Positions 25,073 through 33,324 of a stretch of DNA of 64,000 bases are shown here, piece by piece. This stretch comes from Deltaproteobacteria bacterium (GTDB lineage: Bacteria > Desulfobacterota > Desulfarculia > Desulfarculales > Desulfarculaceae), in assembly GCA_020444165.1 (NCBI GenBank), contig JAHLLK010000012.1, forward strand, positions 44,989-108,988. Reading direction: 5' to 3'. Position numbers and translations under genes: made by a program. The first letter of the stretch is position 1. Each line of letters starts with the position of its first letter. The notes beneath the pieces were generated by a model that did not search any database, was not told the origin of the DNA, and worked only from the letters and a program-made list of their open reading frames with translations.

Positions 25073-26644
25073 ATGATGGCGGGCAAGGTTCTGATTTTGG
25101 GCGCGGGCCTGGCGGGCATCGCGGCGGCCCACGCCGCGGCGGCCGCCGGGGCGGAGGTGGAGATCGCGTCCCGGCGGGTGGGTCTGGGCTCCAACTCGGC
25201 CATGGCCAACACCATGTTCACCGCGCCTCTGGGCGGTTACCCCCTGGACGCCTATGTGGCCGACACCATCGCCATCGGCAAGGACCTGAACCTGCCCTGG
25301 ATGGTCCGCCTGGTGGGCCGGGAGGCCCCCGCCTCCCTGGAGGCCCTGGCCCCCCTGGGCCTGAACCTGCGGGCCCACGGCCCCACCCTGATCCTGGATT
25401 CCCTCCGCCAGGACCAGATCAAGGGACAGCTCATGATGAGCGCCCTGGCCAAGGCCATCCGCCGCCAGCCCGGGGTCACGGTGCGGGAGGGCTTCCACGC
25501 CCGGGAGATCGTCCTGGCCGAGGGCCGGGCCGTGGGCGCGGCCGGCTGGGACCACACCGGCGCCTGGCAGGTGCTCCGGGCCGACGCGGTGATCCTGGCC
25601 CTGGGCGGGGCCGGGGCGGTGTACGCCCGCAACGACAACGTGCGGAGCATCCTGGGCCAGGGCTACCTCCTGGCCGCCCGGGCCGGGCTGCCCCTGCACG
25701 ACCTGGAGTTCGTGCAGTTCTATCCCCTGATCCTGGACGAGCCGGGCCTGCCCAGCCTCCTCATGTACCCCAACTATCCCCCCCAGGCCCGGGTCCTGGG
25801 CCCGGACGGCGAGGACGTCCTGGCCGCCATCGGGGTGTCCGACCTGAACGAGGGCATCCTGAAACACCGCGACTCCCTGTCGGCCAGCCTCTATGAGGTC
25901 TGCCGCCGGGGCAAGGTGACCCTGGACTACACCGGGGTGCCGGACGAGCTGTGGGAGACCTATCCCCTGGCCGCCCTGGCCCGCCTGAAGTTCGACTTCC
26001 GCCAAAAACCGGTGGGCGTCTCGCCCGGGGCCCACTTCTGCATGGGCGGGGTGGCTGTGGACCAGGCCTACGCCACGGCCCGGCCGGGGCTCTTCGCCGC
26101 CGGGGAGGTGGTGTGGGGCCTGCACGGCGCCAACCGCCGCGGCGGCAACGCCATGACCGAGTGCGTGGTCTCCGGCCGCCTGGCCGGCGAGGCCGCGGCC
26201 AGCCTGGCCGGGAGCGCAGGCCCGGCCCCGGCCGCCAGCCCGGCCGCCCCGGAGCTGGCGCCCGCGGGCGCCGGCAGCCAGCCCGACGGCCGCGAACTCC
26301 TGGCCCGCCTCCGGACCATCGCCTGGGACCGCGCCGGGGTGGTGCGGGACGCCGCGGGACTCATCGCCGGCCTGGCCGAGATCAACGCCCTGGAGGCCGA
26401 GGTCCTGACCTGGCGGGCCGCGGGCGTCGGCCCCCTGCGCCAGCGGGATGACCTCCTGGCCGGAGCCCTGGCGGTCAAAGGCATCCTCACCGCCTCCCGG
26501 GCCCGCACCGAGAGCCGGGGCTCGTTCCTGCGCTCCGACCACCCGGACCCGGCCCCGGCCCCGCCCCAAAACTCCGCCCTGGTGTGGCAGCCGGCCGACC
26601 GCAGCTTCCGGGTATCCCTGGCCCCGGCGCCCACGGAACCTTGA
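25073..26644 (+). CDS. FAD-dependent oxidoreductase of the fumarate reductase/succinate dehydrogenase flavoprotein type
   Basis: 523 residues. The N-terminal dinucleotide loop is GAGLAGIAAAHAAAAAGAEV. The FAD-binding C-terminal elements GLFAAGEVVWGLHGANRRGG and AMTECVVSG are those of the SdhA/FrdA/L-aspartate oxidase superfamily. It lacks a signal peptide, a haem motif and an FMN-binding domain, so it is a soluble cytoplasmic member. AGGAGATT precedes ATG-ATG at 25073/25076. No iron-sulfur or membrane subunit is adjacent. The substrate cannot be named; an FAD-linked fumarate reductase-like reaction is one option. Confidence 0.75.
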   Translation: MMAGKVLILGAGLAGIAAAHAAAAAGAEVEIASRRVGLGSNSAMANTMFTAPLGGYPLDAYVADTIAIGKDLNLPWMVRLVGREAPASLEALAPLGLNLRAHGPTLILDSLRQDQIKGQLMMSALAKAIRRQPGVTVREGFHAREIVLAEGRAVGAAGWDHTGAWQVLRADAVILALGGAGAVYARNDNVRSILGQGYLLAARAGLPLHDLEFVQFYPLILDEPGLPSLLMYPNYPPQARVLGPDGEDVLAAIGVSDLNEGILKHRDSLSASLYEVCRRGKVTLDYTGVPDELWETYPLAALARLKFDFRQKPVGVSPGAHFCMGGVAVDQAYATARPGLFAAGEVVWGLHGANRRGGNAMTECVVSGRLAGEAAASLAGSAGPAPAASPAAPELAPAGAGSQPDGRELLARLRTIAWDRAGVVRDAAGLIAGLAEINALEAEVLTWRAAGVGPLRQRDDLLAGALAVKGILTASRARTESRGSFLRSDHPDPAPAPPQNSALVWQPADRSFRVSLAPAPTEP

Positions 26645-26734
26645 CCCCCAGGGGGGCTTGTGCCATGATTTCCCAGTAACCAATCCTAGCGGCTGGATGA
26701 CGCCCCCCCGCCGCCTTGCCGGAAAGGCCGGCCC

Positions 26735-27190
26735 ATGACCCCCAGCCCGGACAGCTCCACCGACAGCCGTTTCGAGGCCATGCAGCAGGCCCTGCGCCAG
26801 CGCGGCCTCCGCCTCACCCCCCAGCGCCTGGCCGTGCTCAAGATCCTGGCCGAAAGCCAGGGCCACCCCAGCGTGGAGGCCATCCACCGCGAGGTGACCC
26901 GCGATTTCCCCACCACCAGCCTGGCCACCATCTACAAGACCGTGACCCTGCTCAAAGAACTGGGCCAAGTGCTGGAACTGGGCTTCGCCGACTGGGGCAG
27001 CCGCTACGACGGCAAACGCCCCTACCCCCACCCCCACGTCATCTGCACCCAATGCGGCGCCATCGTCGACCCCGAATTCTCCGGCATGCAAACCATGGCC
27101 GCTGAAATGGGCAAAAAATCCGGCTACCAAATCAAACACCACCGCCTGGATTTCTTCGGCCTCTGCCCGGCCTGCCAAAAGGCGGAATAA
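26735..27190 (+). CDS. Fur-family regulator, PerR-like
   Basis: 151 residues: a winged-helix domain (LTPQRLAVLKILAESQGHPS) and a dimerisation domain with two CxxC zinc pairs (Cys104/107 and Cys144/147) plus the His99/His101 metal-site region. The structural zinc arrangement and proximity to rubrerythrin favour a peroxide sensor over an iron regulator, but the deciding Asp/Asn ligand cannot be judged safely by eye. Codons switch to GAA and AAA in the second half. DPR-2 begins about 20 bp after the stop. Confidence 0.8.
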   Translation: MTPSPDSSTDSRFEAMQQALRQRGLRLTPQRLAVLKILAESQGHPSVEAIHREVTRDFPTTSLATIYKTVTLLKELGQVLELGFADWGSRYDGKRPYPHPHVICTQCGAIVDPEFSGMQTMAAEMGKKSGYQIKHHRLDFFGLCPACQKAE

Positions 27191-27208
27191 GAGCGTTTCG
27201 GAGAATAG

Positions 27209-27292
27209 GAAGATGTGGGGGGAAGGGCCCTTTTTTGAAAAAAAGTGCCCTTCCCCCCACACCCCCCATCCTCCAAAAAACTTTAGTGGTTT
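27209..27292 (+). repeat. Dispersed repeat DPR, copy 2
   Basis: Outer stem GTGGGGGG / CCCCCCAC, inner stem AAGGGC / GCCCTT, loop region CCTTTTTTGAAAAAAAGT, then ACACCCCCCATCC and a tail AAAAAACTTTAGTGG. It follows the Fur-type gene in the same orientation. Confidence 0.9.
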
Positions 27293-27382
27293 AGTTGGGA
27301 GACTGGCGGTGCAATAGCCACGCTACCCTTCTAAACTGCCCTCCACCCTTTTTCTGATGACGTTTCGCCCCGGACCGGCACA

Positions 27383-27488
27383 GCCAGATGTTCGCCGGCA
27401 AGGCGACGGACGAGCGACAACCGGAGGCGTAGCCCAAGCTACGTCGAGGTTGGAGCGAAGTTCGCAACGCCGCCGGAGGGCATCTGGC
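27383..27488. repeat. Palindromic element P, copy 2
   Basis: 106 bp; ends GCCAGATG and CATCTGGC are perfectly complementary and the centre is GTAGC-CCAA-GCTAC. GGCAAGGCGACGGACGAGCG and TACGTCGAGGTTGGAGCG are shared with copy 1. It sits 18 bp past the stop of the beta-helix gene. Confidence 0.85.
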
Positions 27489-27505
27489 GCAGCCGCCCCC
27501 GCGGC

Positions 27506-29362
27506 TCAGGGAGCCCCATAGGCCCAGCCGAGCGAAGTGTGCTGCTGCCAGGCCAGCAGGTTGGCCAAGATCCAGGCCACCTCGCCGGCCCTGGTGGTGT
27601 AGAGGTGGGCCCCGGTGACGGTGTTGTACAGACGGTAGACCTCCCAGAGGCCCGGCGCGGCGGCGGAGAAGATGTAGCCCTCGCCGTGCTCGTATTTCCA
27701 GCCCAGACCCTGGAGCATCTCCCGTTCCGCGGGGAAACAGGTGTAGTAGTGCCGGCCGCTGTGGGGGTTGTAGAGCCGGTAGATCTCCCGGGCGCCGTTC
27801 ACCCAGGCGCTGGCCAAATAGAAGGGTATGGGGTCGGACTCGTCCTGGTACCCGTGGGCCACCGCGTTGTTCTTCTCGGCCAGGCTGGTGGTGAAAAAAT
27901 GGTACCAGAGATAGGGGTTGTAGGTCCGGTACATGGGGATCACCGCCGCCGCCCGGTACTCGTAGGCCCCCAGGTCCGGGGCCGCGTCCCGCAGCTGGTG
28001 GTCCAGGTCCCGCGCCGGGGCCACCGTGGGGTCGCCCCGGTCCATGGCCGGGCTGCCGGGGGAGAGGTGATAATCGCCCCAGGCGCCCCAGGCCGGGCTC
28101 ACGAAGGAAGGCTCGCCGTAGAGGTTCCCCGCGCCCAGGGCCCCCGGGTCGGCCGCGGTGTACTGGGCGGCCCCGTGCTCCAAAAAGTGGTCGCTGTTCG
28201 GCAGGTAGAAGATGTTGTTCCGGGCGGTGAGGGTGGAGGCGGCGTTGACGAAGATGGGGCAGCCCGGCCCCACCCCCCGGAAGATGTTGTTCACCAGGGT
28301 GACGTCCAGGGCCAGGCCCGGGTTGTCGTACTGGAAGTACATCAGGTAGTTGCCGCCCAGTTGGTCGTCGATGGTGCAGTTGACCAGGGTGAAGGTGGCG
28401 CCGGCCGTGTCGGCCGAGAGCACCACCGCGGCCCAGGGGGTCACCGTGGCGTCGCCGTCGCCCCGGCCGTAGATGAGGGTGTTCTCCACCCGGCTGCCCC
28501 CGGACCACAGCTTCACCCCGTCGCAGGAATTGTTGGCCACCACCGCGTCCCGAATGGTGGTGCCCGCCGCCTTGGAGTCCAGGCCGTCGCCCCGGTTGTG
28601 CTCGGCCCGGCAGCGGTCGAGCAGAATGGGCCCGTTGGAGGGCTCGATGCCGAAGCCGTCGGGCCGGTCGTAGGGGTTGCCCGCGCCGTCGCCGCCCTGG
28701 TAGTAGTGCCCGCTCCAGGACAGGCTGGTGCCGGAGATGGTGACGTTGGTCCAGCCGCCGGCCGCCCCGGCCGGCCCGCCCGCCGCGCCGAAGCCGCAAT
28801 ACTCGATGCGGCAGTTCAACACACTGAGATTATTTACGTCCTGGGCGTTGAGGCCGTACTCGTCCAGATGGTGGATGAACAAGTCTTCCAGAATGAGGTC
28901 GTGAGCCGGCGCCCCAATGATGCTGACCCCGTCCCGGGCCAGCAACGCCGCGCCGGTGACGGAAGGGTCGTGGGTCAGGTCCAGGTTTTTCAGGTGCACA
29001 TAGGAGGCCCCGCCCAGGTCGATCAGGCAGTAGATGTTGTCCCGTCCGGTGAGGGCCGGCCGGGTGCCGGCTTGGCCCTCGATGGTGATCCAGGCCGCGG
29101 CCGTGCCCGAGGGCGGGCGCAGGATGTCCGCCTCGAAGTCGCTGATGAGGTACTGGCCGTAGAGGATCACCAGGCGGTCGCCCGGCAACAGGCGCGAGGC
29201 CCCGTAGGCCGGCGAGGCCCACGGCGCTTCCAGGGTGCCGGGATTGCCGTCGGAACCCACCAGCCCCACGTAGTAATCAGCGGCCCGGGCCGTTGCTACG
29301 CCGACCGTGGCCAGCCCGAGCACCAAGAGCGCGGCTAGGCAGACGCGATATGACTTGGACAT
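27506..29362 (-). CDS. Secreted right-handed beta-helix protein with a C-terminal DUF5648-like domain
   Basis: 618 residues with a signal peptide (cleavage near ARA, about residue 27). Residues about 30-460 carry the short turn-rich repeats of parallel beta-helix (PbH1/NosD-like) proteins, such as NLSVLNCRIEYCG and TLVNCTIDDQLGG, and a DLGAYEY end motif. The last 150 residues contain three related YRLYN-type units (MYRTYNPYLWYHFFT, IYRLYNPHSGRHYYT, VYRLYNTVTGAHLYT), as in DUF5648 domains. This implies an extracellular polysaccharide-binding or -cleaving protein. No catalytic residues are evident. The gene is alone on its strand. Confidence 0.8.
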   Translation of the reverse strand: MSKSYRVCLAALLVLGLATVGVATARAADYYVGLVGSDGNPGTLEAPWASPAYGASRLLPGDRLVILYGQYLISDFEADILRPPSGTAAAWITIEGQAGTRPALTGRDNIYCLIDLGGASYVHLKNLDLTHDPSVTGAALLARDGVSIIGAPAHDLILEDLFIHHLDEYGLNAQDVNNLSVLNCRIEYCGFGAAGGPAGAAGGWTNVTISGTSLSWSGHYYQGGDGAGNPYDRPDGFGIEPSNGPILLDRCRAEHNRGDGLDSKAAGTTIRDAVVANNSCDGVKLWSGGSRVENTLIYGRGDGDATVTPWAAVVLSADTAGATFTLVNCTIDDQLGGNYLMYFQYDNPGLALDVTLVNNIFRGVGPGCPIFVNAASTLTARNNIFYLPNSDHFLEHGAAQYTAADPGALGAGNLYGEPSFVSPAWGAWGDYHLSPGSPAMDRGDPTVAPARDLDHQLRDAAPDLGAYEYRAAAVIPMYRTYNPYLWYHFFTTSLAEKNNAVAHGYQDESDPIPFYLASAWVNGAREIYRLYNPHSGRHYYTCFPAEREMLQGLGWKYEHGEGYIFSAAAPGLWEVYRLYNTVTGAHLYTTRAGEVAWILANLLAWQQHTSLGWAYGAP

Positions 29363-29405
29363 GATCGCCTCCCCGCGGCAGGCGTGGAGCTGAGGCGGGC
29401 GTTAG

Positions 29406-29640
29406 TTATGTTAGCGCAAATGGGGGGACGCTTGCCGGGGTTTCTGGGGGGTGGGAACCTCGGAGAGGTGGGGTGAGCACCGGGAGGGCAGCCGCCCCGG
29501 CAACTACATCCTCCAACACACGTATCCGGTCCCGCTCCTTCTGGCTCATGCGCAGTTCCATCCTCTTTCCTCCCACCCAACATGAAAGAGGACATTTCTA
29601 CTTTGCGCAAACCGGACATTACTATCTTGCGCCTACACCT
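29406..29640 (-). mobile_element. Remnant of an IS5'-end with the first codons of a transposase (ISNCY-like)
   Basis: ATG 29561 (reverse strand) opens MELRMSQKERDRIRVLEDVV, the typical first helix of ISNCY-type transposases, after a GGAGGAAAGAGG site. After about 22 residues the match ends and an unrelated tail runs to the stop at 29406. Upstream are two related words (GGTTTGCGCAAAGTAGAAATG and GGCGCAAGATAGTAATGTCC) that look like an IS terminus. It is a truncated, inactive scrap. The remaining parts of the 29363-29816 gap show nothing else. Confidence 0.6.
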
Positions 29641-29816
29641 TGCTCCCCCCTCCTTGCGCCGCCGGCGAGCCTTGTGCTAACATCCCCGAATAGCTAAATT
29701 ATAGCTAACGGGGCCGCGGGTGGGGCGGCAGGCCCCGCCGCCGCTGGCCCTTTCACCCCTTTTCCCCTGCCCGGAGCGGCCGTGGCCAGCGTCGGGGGAG
29801 GCGCGGGGATGCGGGT

Positions 29817-31406
29817 ATGCTGACCTTGCCGCGGCGGGAGGAAACCGCTCCGGCGGGCGCGGAGATCACTCTGCCCCGGGGCTCGCCGCTCTATGCCGAG
29901 TTCCTGGCCTGGCTGGACTATCACGCCGCAGACCTGGTGGACGAGTGGGTCACCCGGCTGGCCGGACTCTCGCCCAACTACAAGCGCCGCCCCACCCCCG
30001 AGCTGTTCGGCACGGTCAACGAGGCCTTCCGGGCCAACCAGGAAATGCTCACCACCGGCAGCCTGGAGCGCATCTCCGGCTTCATCCGCTACATCACCGA
30101 AATGCGCCTGCACGCCGGGTTTCCCCTGTCGGACGTGCAGCGGGCCTTTGAGCTGTTCCGCATCATCGTCTGCGAGCGGCTGGGCGCCCCGGCCCTGGCC
30201 CATCTGTTGCCCGTGTGCCTCACCCCCCTGAACCTGGGCCTGGCCTTCACCATCCACCGCTTCTCCGACCTGTTCCAGCAGATGGCCGAGCGGGCCATCC
30301 GCTCCCACGCCCAGGGCCTGGAGCGCACCGTGCGCATCCGCACCGCCGAACTGGCCGAGAGCGAGGAGCGCTACCGCACCCTGGTCAACGAGATCGACGA
30401 CGGCTACTTCATCGTGCAGGGCGACCGGGTGGCCTTTGCCAACCTGGCCTTCTGCCGCCTGCACGGGGCTGACCCCGCCACCATCTCCGGCCGCACCTTT
30501 GGCGATTTCGTCACCCCGGAGTGCCGGCCCCGGGTGCTGGACGCGCTCCGTCTGGCCCAGGTGGGGCGCTCGCCCGGGGGGCAGATGGAGTACCACCGGG
30601 CCGGCTGCCCCCCCACCGAGGCCCCCACGGACATGAAGTACAAGTCCGTGGAGCTGGGCCGGGCGCCGGTGACCATCGGCATCTGCCGGGATATCTCCGG
30701 CCGGGTGGCCATGGAGAACCGCCTCCGGGAGAACGAGCGCATGGCCTACGTGGGCCAGATCGCGGCCTCACTCTCGCACGAGATAAGGAACCCGCTCTCG
30801 ACCTGCACCCTGAACATGATGATCTTGCAGGACAAGCTCCGCCTGGAGGGCTTTGACCGCCGCCGTCTGGAGATGACGGTGCACGAGCTGACCCGCCTGG
30901 ACAGCATCCTGCACCAGCTCCTGGACATGGCCCGGCCCATGAACATCGTGCCGGCGCCCCTGAACCTCACCAGCGCGGCCCACGACTGCGTGGAGCTGTT
31001 GACCGACCGGGTCAAGGCGGCCGGGGTGGCGGTGCGCCAGGTGCACGCCCCGGACCTGCCCCGGGTGTTGGCCGACGTGGGCAAGCTGGAACAGGCCATC
31101 CTGAACCTCATGCTCAACGCCCTGGAGAGCCTGGAGCGCGGCGGGCGCATCATCGTCTGGACCCGGCTGGCCGAAACCGAGGCCGGCCGCTGGGTGGAGC
31201 TGGGGGTGCACGACAACGGCCCCGGCCTTGACGCGGAAATGGAGGCGCATCTGTTCCAGCCCTTTTATACCAAGAAAACCCGGGGCACCGGCCTGGGCCT
31301 GTCCATTGTCCGTCGCATCATGGAGGCCCACGGCGGCACGGTGGCCGCCCGCGGCCGCCAGGGCATCGGCGTGGCCTTCATCCTGAGGCTGCCATGCCGG
31401 AGCTGA
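29817..31406 (+). CDS. PAS-domain sensor histidine kinase
   Basis: 529 residues, no membrane segment. Domains: RsbRD_N-like helical domain (about 20-165), coiled linker, PAS (about 185-290), HisKA with the phospho-acceptor His321 in LSHEIRNPL, and an HATPase domain with N box NLMLNALESL, G1 DNGPGLD and G2 GTGLGLS. It would sense a cytoplasmic signal and phosphorylate the sigma-54 regulator whose gene overlaps its end by 13 bp. Together they probably control the downstream liv operon, which has a sigma-54-type promoter. Confidence 0.9.
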   Translation: MLTLPRREETAPAGAEITLPRGSPLYAEFLAWLDYHAADLVDEWVTRLAGLSPNYKRRPTPELFGTVNEAFRANQEMLTTGSLERISGFIRYITEMRLHAGFPLSDVQRAFELFRIIVCERLGAPALAHLLPVCLTPLNLGLAFTIHRFSDLFQQMAERAIRSHAQGLERTVRIRTAELAESEERYRTLVNEIDDGYFIVQGDRVAFANLAFCRLHGADPATISGRTFGDFVTPECRPRVLDALRLAQVGRSPGGQMEYHRAGCPPTEAPTDMKYKSVELGRAPVTIGICRDISGRVAMENRLRENERMAYVGQIAASLSHEIRNPLSTCTLNMMILQDKLRLEGFDRRRLEMTVHELTRLDSILHQLLDMARPMNIVPAPLNLTSAAHDCVELLTDRVKAAGVAVRQVHAPDLPRVLADVGKLEQAILNLMLNALESLERGGRIIVWTRLAETEAGRWVELGVHDNGPGLDAEMEAHLFQPFYTKKTRGTGLGLSIVRRIMEAHGGTVAARGRQGIGVAFILRLPCRS

Positions 31407-32755
31407 AACGCATCCTCATCGTGGAGGACGACGACTCCCTGCGGGAGTCCCTGGAGATGTTCCTGTGCGAGCGGGGCTATGAGGTGACCACGGCCGCCAC
31501 CGGCGAGGAGGGCCTGACCCGCTGGGGGGAGCTGCGGCCCCCGGTGATCATCCTGGACATCAAGCTGCCGGACCTCTCGGGCCTGGAGGTTCTGCCCCGC
31601 ATCGTCAGTCAGGACCCCGAGGTCAAGGTCATCGTGGTCACCGCCTTCCACGACATGGAGACCACCATCGAGGCCATGCGCCTGGGGGCCTATGACTATG
31701 TGCAAAAGCCCTTCAAGGCCCCGGAGCTGGACGCCATCATCGCCAAGGCCCTGCACATCGTGGCCGCCACCCTGGCCCATCCCCCGGTGGTGAGCAAGGG
31801 CCGGGCCCACGACGCCCGGCGGCGCATCATCGGCGACACCTCGGAGATGAACTCCATCTTCAAGACCATCGGGCTTCTCTCCCGCAACCGGGCCACGGTG
31901 CTGGTCACCGGCGAGACCGGCTCCGGCAAGGAGCTGATCGCCCGGGTGATCCACGACTCCTCCCAGGACTCGGCCCAGCCCTTTGTCACCGTGGACTGCA
32001 CCACCCTGGTGAGCAACCTCATGGAGTCCGAGCTTTTCGGCCACGAGCGGGGCGCCTTCACCGGGGCGGTGGAGAACAAGAAGGGACGCCTGGAGCTGGC
32101 CGGCCAGGGCACTATTTTTTTTGACGAGGTGGGCGAGCTTCCCTTGCTGATGCAGGCCAAGCTGTTGCGCTTTTTGGAGAACCGCGAGTTCACCCGGGTG
32201 GGCGGCACCCAGGTGCAGCGCTCCCAGGCCCGCATCGTGGCCGCCACCAACCGGAACTTGAAGGAGTTGGTCCGCGAGGGCTGCTTCCGCCAGGACCTCC
32301 TGTTCCGCCTCAAGGTGGTGACCATCGAGGTGCCGCCCCTGCGGGAGCGGCAGAGCGATTTGCCCCAATTGGTGCGCTACTTCCTGGGCCAGATCAACGA
32401 GGAGTTCGGCCTGGCCGTGGACCGGGTGGAGGACCAGGCCCTGGCCCGGCTGGCCGCCCACGACTGGCCGGGCAACGTGCGCGAGCTGAAGAACGTGCTC
32501 ACCAAGGCGGCCATGGACTCCCGGGGGCCGGTGCTCCTGGCCGAGGTGGTGGCCGAGGCCCTGGCATCCTCCACCCCGGAGCCCCCCCCGGCCGCGGCCC
32601 GGCTGGGCACCCTGGAGGAAGTGGAGCACCGCCACATCCTCTTTGCCCTGAACGAGCACGACTGGAACATCTCGGCCACCGCCCGGGCGCTCGGCATCTC
32701 CCGCCCCACCCTTAGAAAGCGCATGTCCCACTACAGCCTCTATCGCAAGGCCTGA
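31394..32755 (+). CDS. NtrC-family sigma-54-dependent response regulator
   Basis: 453 residues with all three parts: receiver with phospho-acceptor Asp55 (ILDIKLPD) and Lys in VQKPFKAP; AAA+ domain with Walker A GETGSGKE (173-180) and the sigma-54 contact loop GAFTGA (220-225); and a Fis-type helix-turn-helix at the end (NISATARALGISRPTLRKRM). It activates RNA polymerase holding sigma-54 from enhancer sites. The gene overlaps the kinase by 13 bp, and a perfect palindrome and a -24/-12 promoter lie just downstream. Confidence 0.95.
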   Translation: MPELKRILIVEDDDSLRESLEMFLCERGYEVTTAATGEEGLTRWGELRPPVIILDIKLPDLSGLEVLPRIVSQDPEVKVIVVTAFHDMETTIEAMRLGAYDYVQKPFKAPELDAIIAKALHIVAATLAHPPVVSKGRAHDARRRIIGDTSEMNSIFKTIGLLSRNRATVLVTGETGSGKELIARVIHDSSQDSAQPFVTVDCTTLVSNLMESELFGHERGAFTGAVENKKGRLELAGQGTIFFDEVGELPLLMQAKLLRFLENREFTRVGGTQVQRSQARIVAATNRNLKELVREGCFRQDLLFRLKVVTIEVPPLRERQSDLPQLVRYFLGQINEEFGLAVDRVEDQALARLAAHDWPGNVRELKNVLTKAAMDSRGPVLLAEVVAEALASSTPEPPPAAARLGTLEEVEHRHILFALNEHDWNISATARALGISRPTLRKRMSHYSLYRKA

Positions 32756-32920
32756 GCCCCGTCACCCCGCTAGGCCGCCAAGGGGGCCGGGAAAGCTGGG
32801 GCCAGGCCCTGGCCCTCCCTTGCGGAGGCTAGGCCGGGCGCTGACTCGGCGCGCCCCTCGGCCACCTGACCTCCGTCCGCTGGGGCCGCGGCCGAGGCCC
32901 CAAGCAGCCCGGCCGATGCG

Positions 32921-32953
32921 AAAGGGGGTGGAAAAACCCTTTCCACCCCCTTT
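32921..32953. promoter_or_regulatory. Perfect 14-bp inverted repeat, candidate enhancer site for the NtrC-type regulator
   Basis: AAAGGGGGTGGAAA and TTTCCACCCCCTTT are exact complements around a 5-base loop. The centre is about 150 bp before the start predicted from the sigma-54 promoter, the usual range for an upstream activator site. A related half-site (TTTTTCCACCCTCCCCC) follows near 32982-32998. A terminator of the regulator gene is the alternative reading; there is no long T tract. Confidence 0.5.
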
Positions 32954-33063
32954 CCACTTTTCCTTACCGCCGACCGGGATTTTTCCACCCTCCCCCTTCG
33001 CCCCCCGCGCCCCTCGCCCTGGTTTCATGCGGCACTGGGCCCCGGGCCCCCGCCCCCGGGCCT

Positions 33064-33078
33064 TGGCATGACCCTTGC
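33064..33078 (+). promoter_or_regulatory. Sigma-54 (-24/-12) promoter of the liv operon
   Basis: TGGCATGACCCTTGC matches the consensus TGGCAC-N5-TTGC at all but one position and keeps the required 10-base spacing between GG and GC. It points at the Fis-like gene and livK, and lies just after the gene of a sigma-54 activator. Confidence 0.75.
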
Positions 33079-33119
33079 GTCTTATACCTGGCACCACCGA
33101 AAGGAGGCTGGCGGCGGCC

Positions 33120-33320
33120 ATGCCACCCATCGAACCCCTGAGCGCAGTCCAAAAGAGCCATATCCAGCGAGTGCTGAGCCATGCCCAGGGCGATCTGGCC
33201 CTGGCCGGCCGCATCCTGGGCGTTACCACCGAAGACCTCCTCCGGCTCCTGGCCTCGCACGGCCTGGATGCGGCAGGGGAGGCTTCCCGTCCCCCAAGAA
33301 CCGACGAGGAGGAGGAGTGA
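33120..33320 (+). CDS. Small stand-alone Fis-type helix-turn-helix protein
   Basis: 66 residues from ATG 33120, with AAGGAGG 12 bp upstream (slightly long spacing); a TTG at 33075 would overlap the promoter. The core HIQRVLSHAQGDLALAGRILGVTTEDLLRLL matches the C-terminal helix-turn-helix of NtrC-type activators and Fis, without AAA+ or receiver domains. It may bind DNA as a dimer and tune the same promoter. It is the first gene of the liv operon, 4 bp before livK. Confidence 0.7.
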   Translation: MPPIEPLSAVQKSHIQRVLSHAQGDLALAGRILGVTTEDLLRLLASHGLDAAGEASRPPRTDEEEE

Positions 33321-33324
33321 GGCT

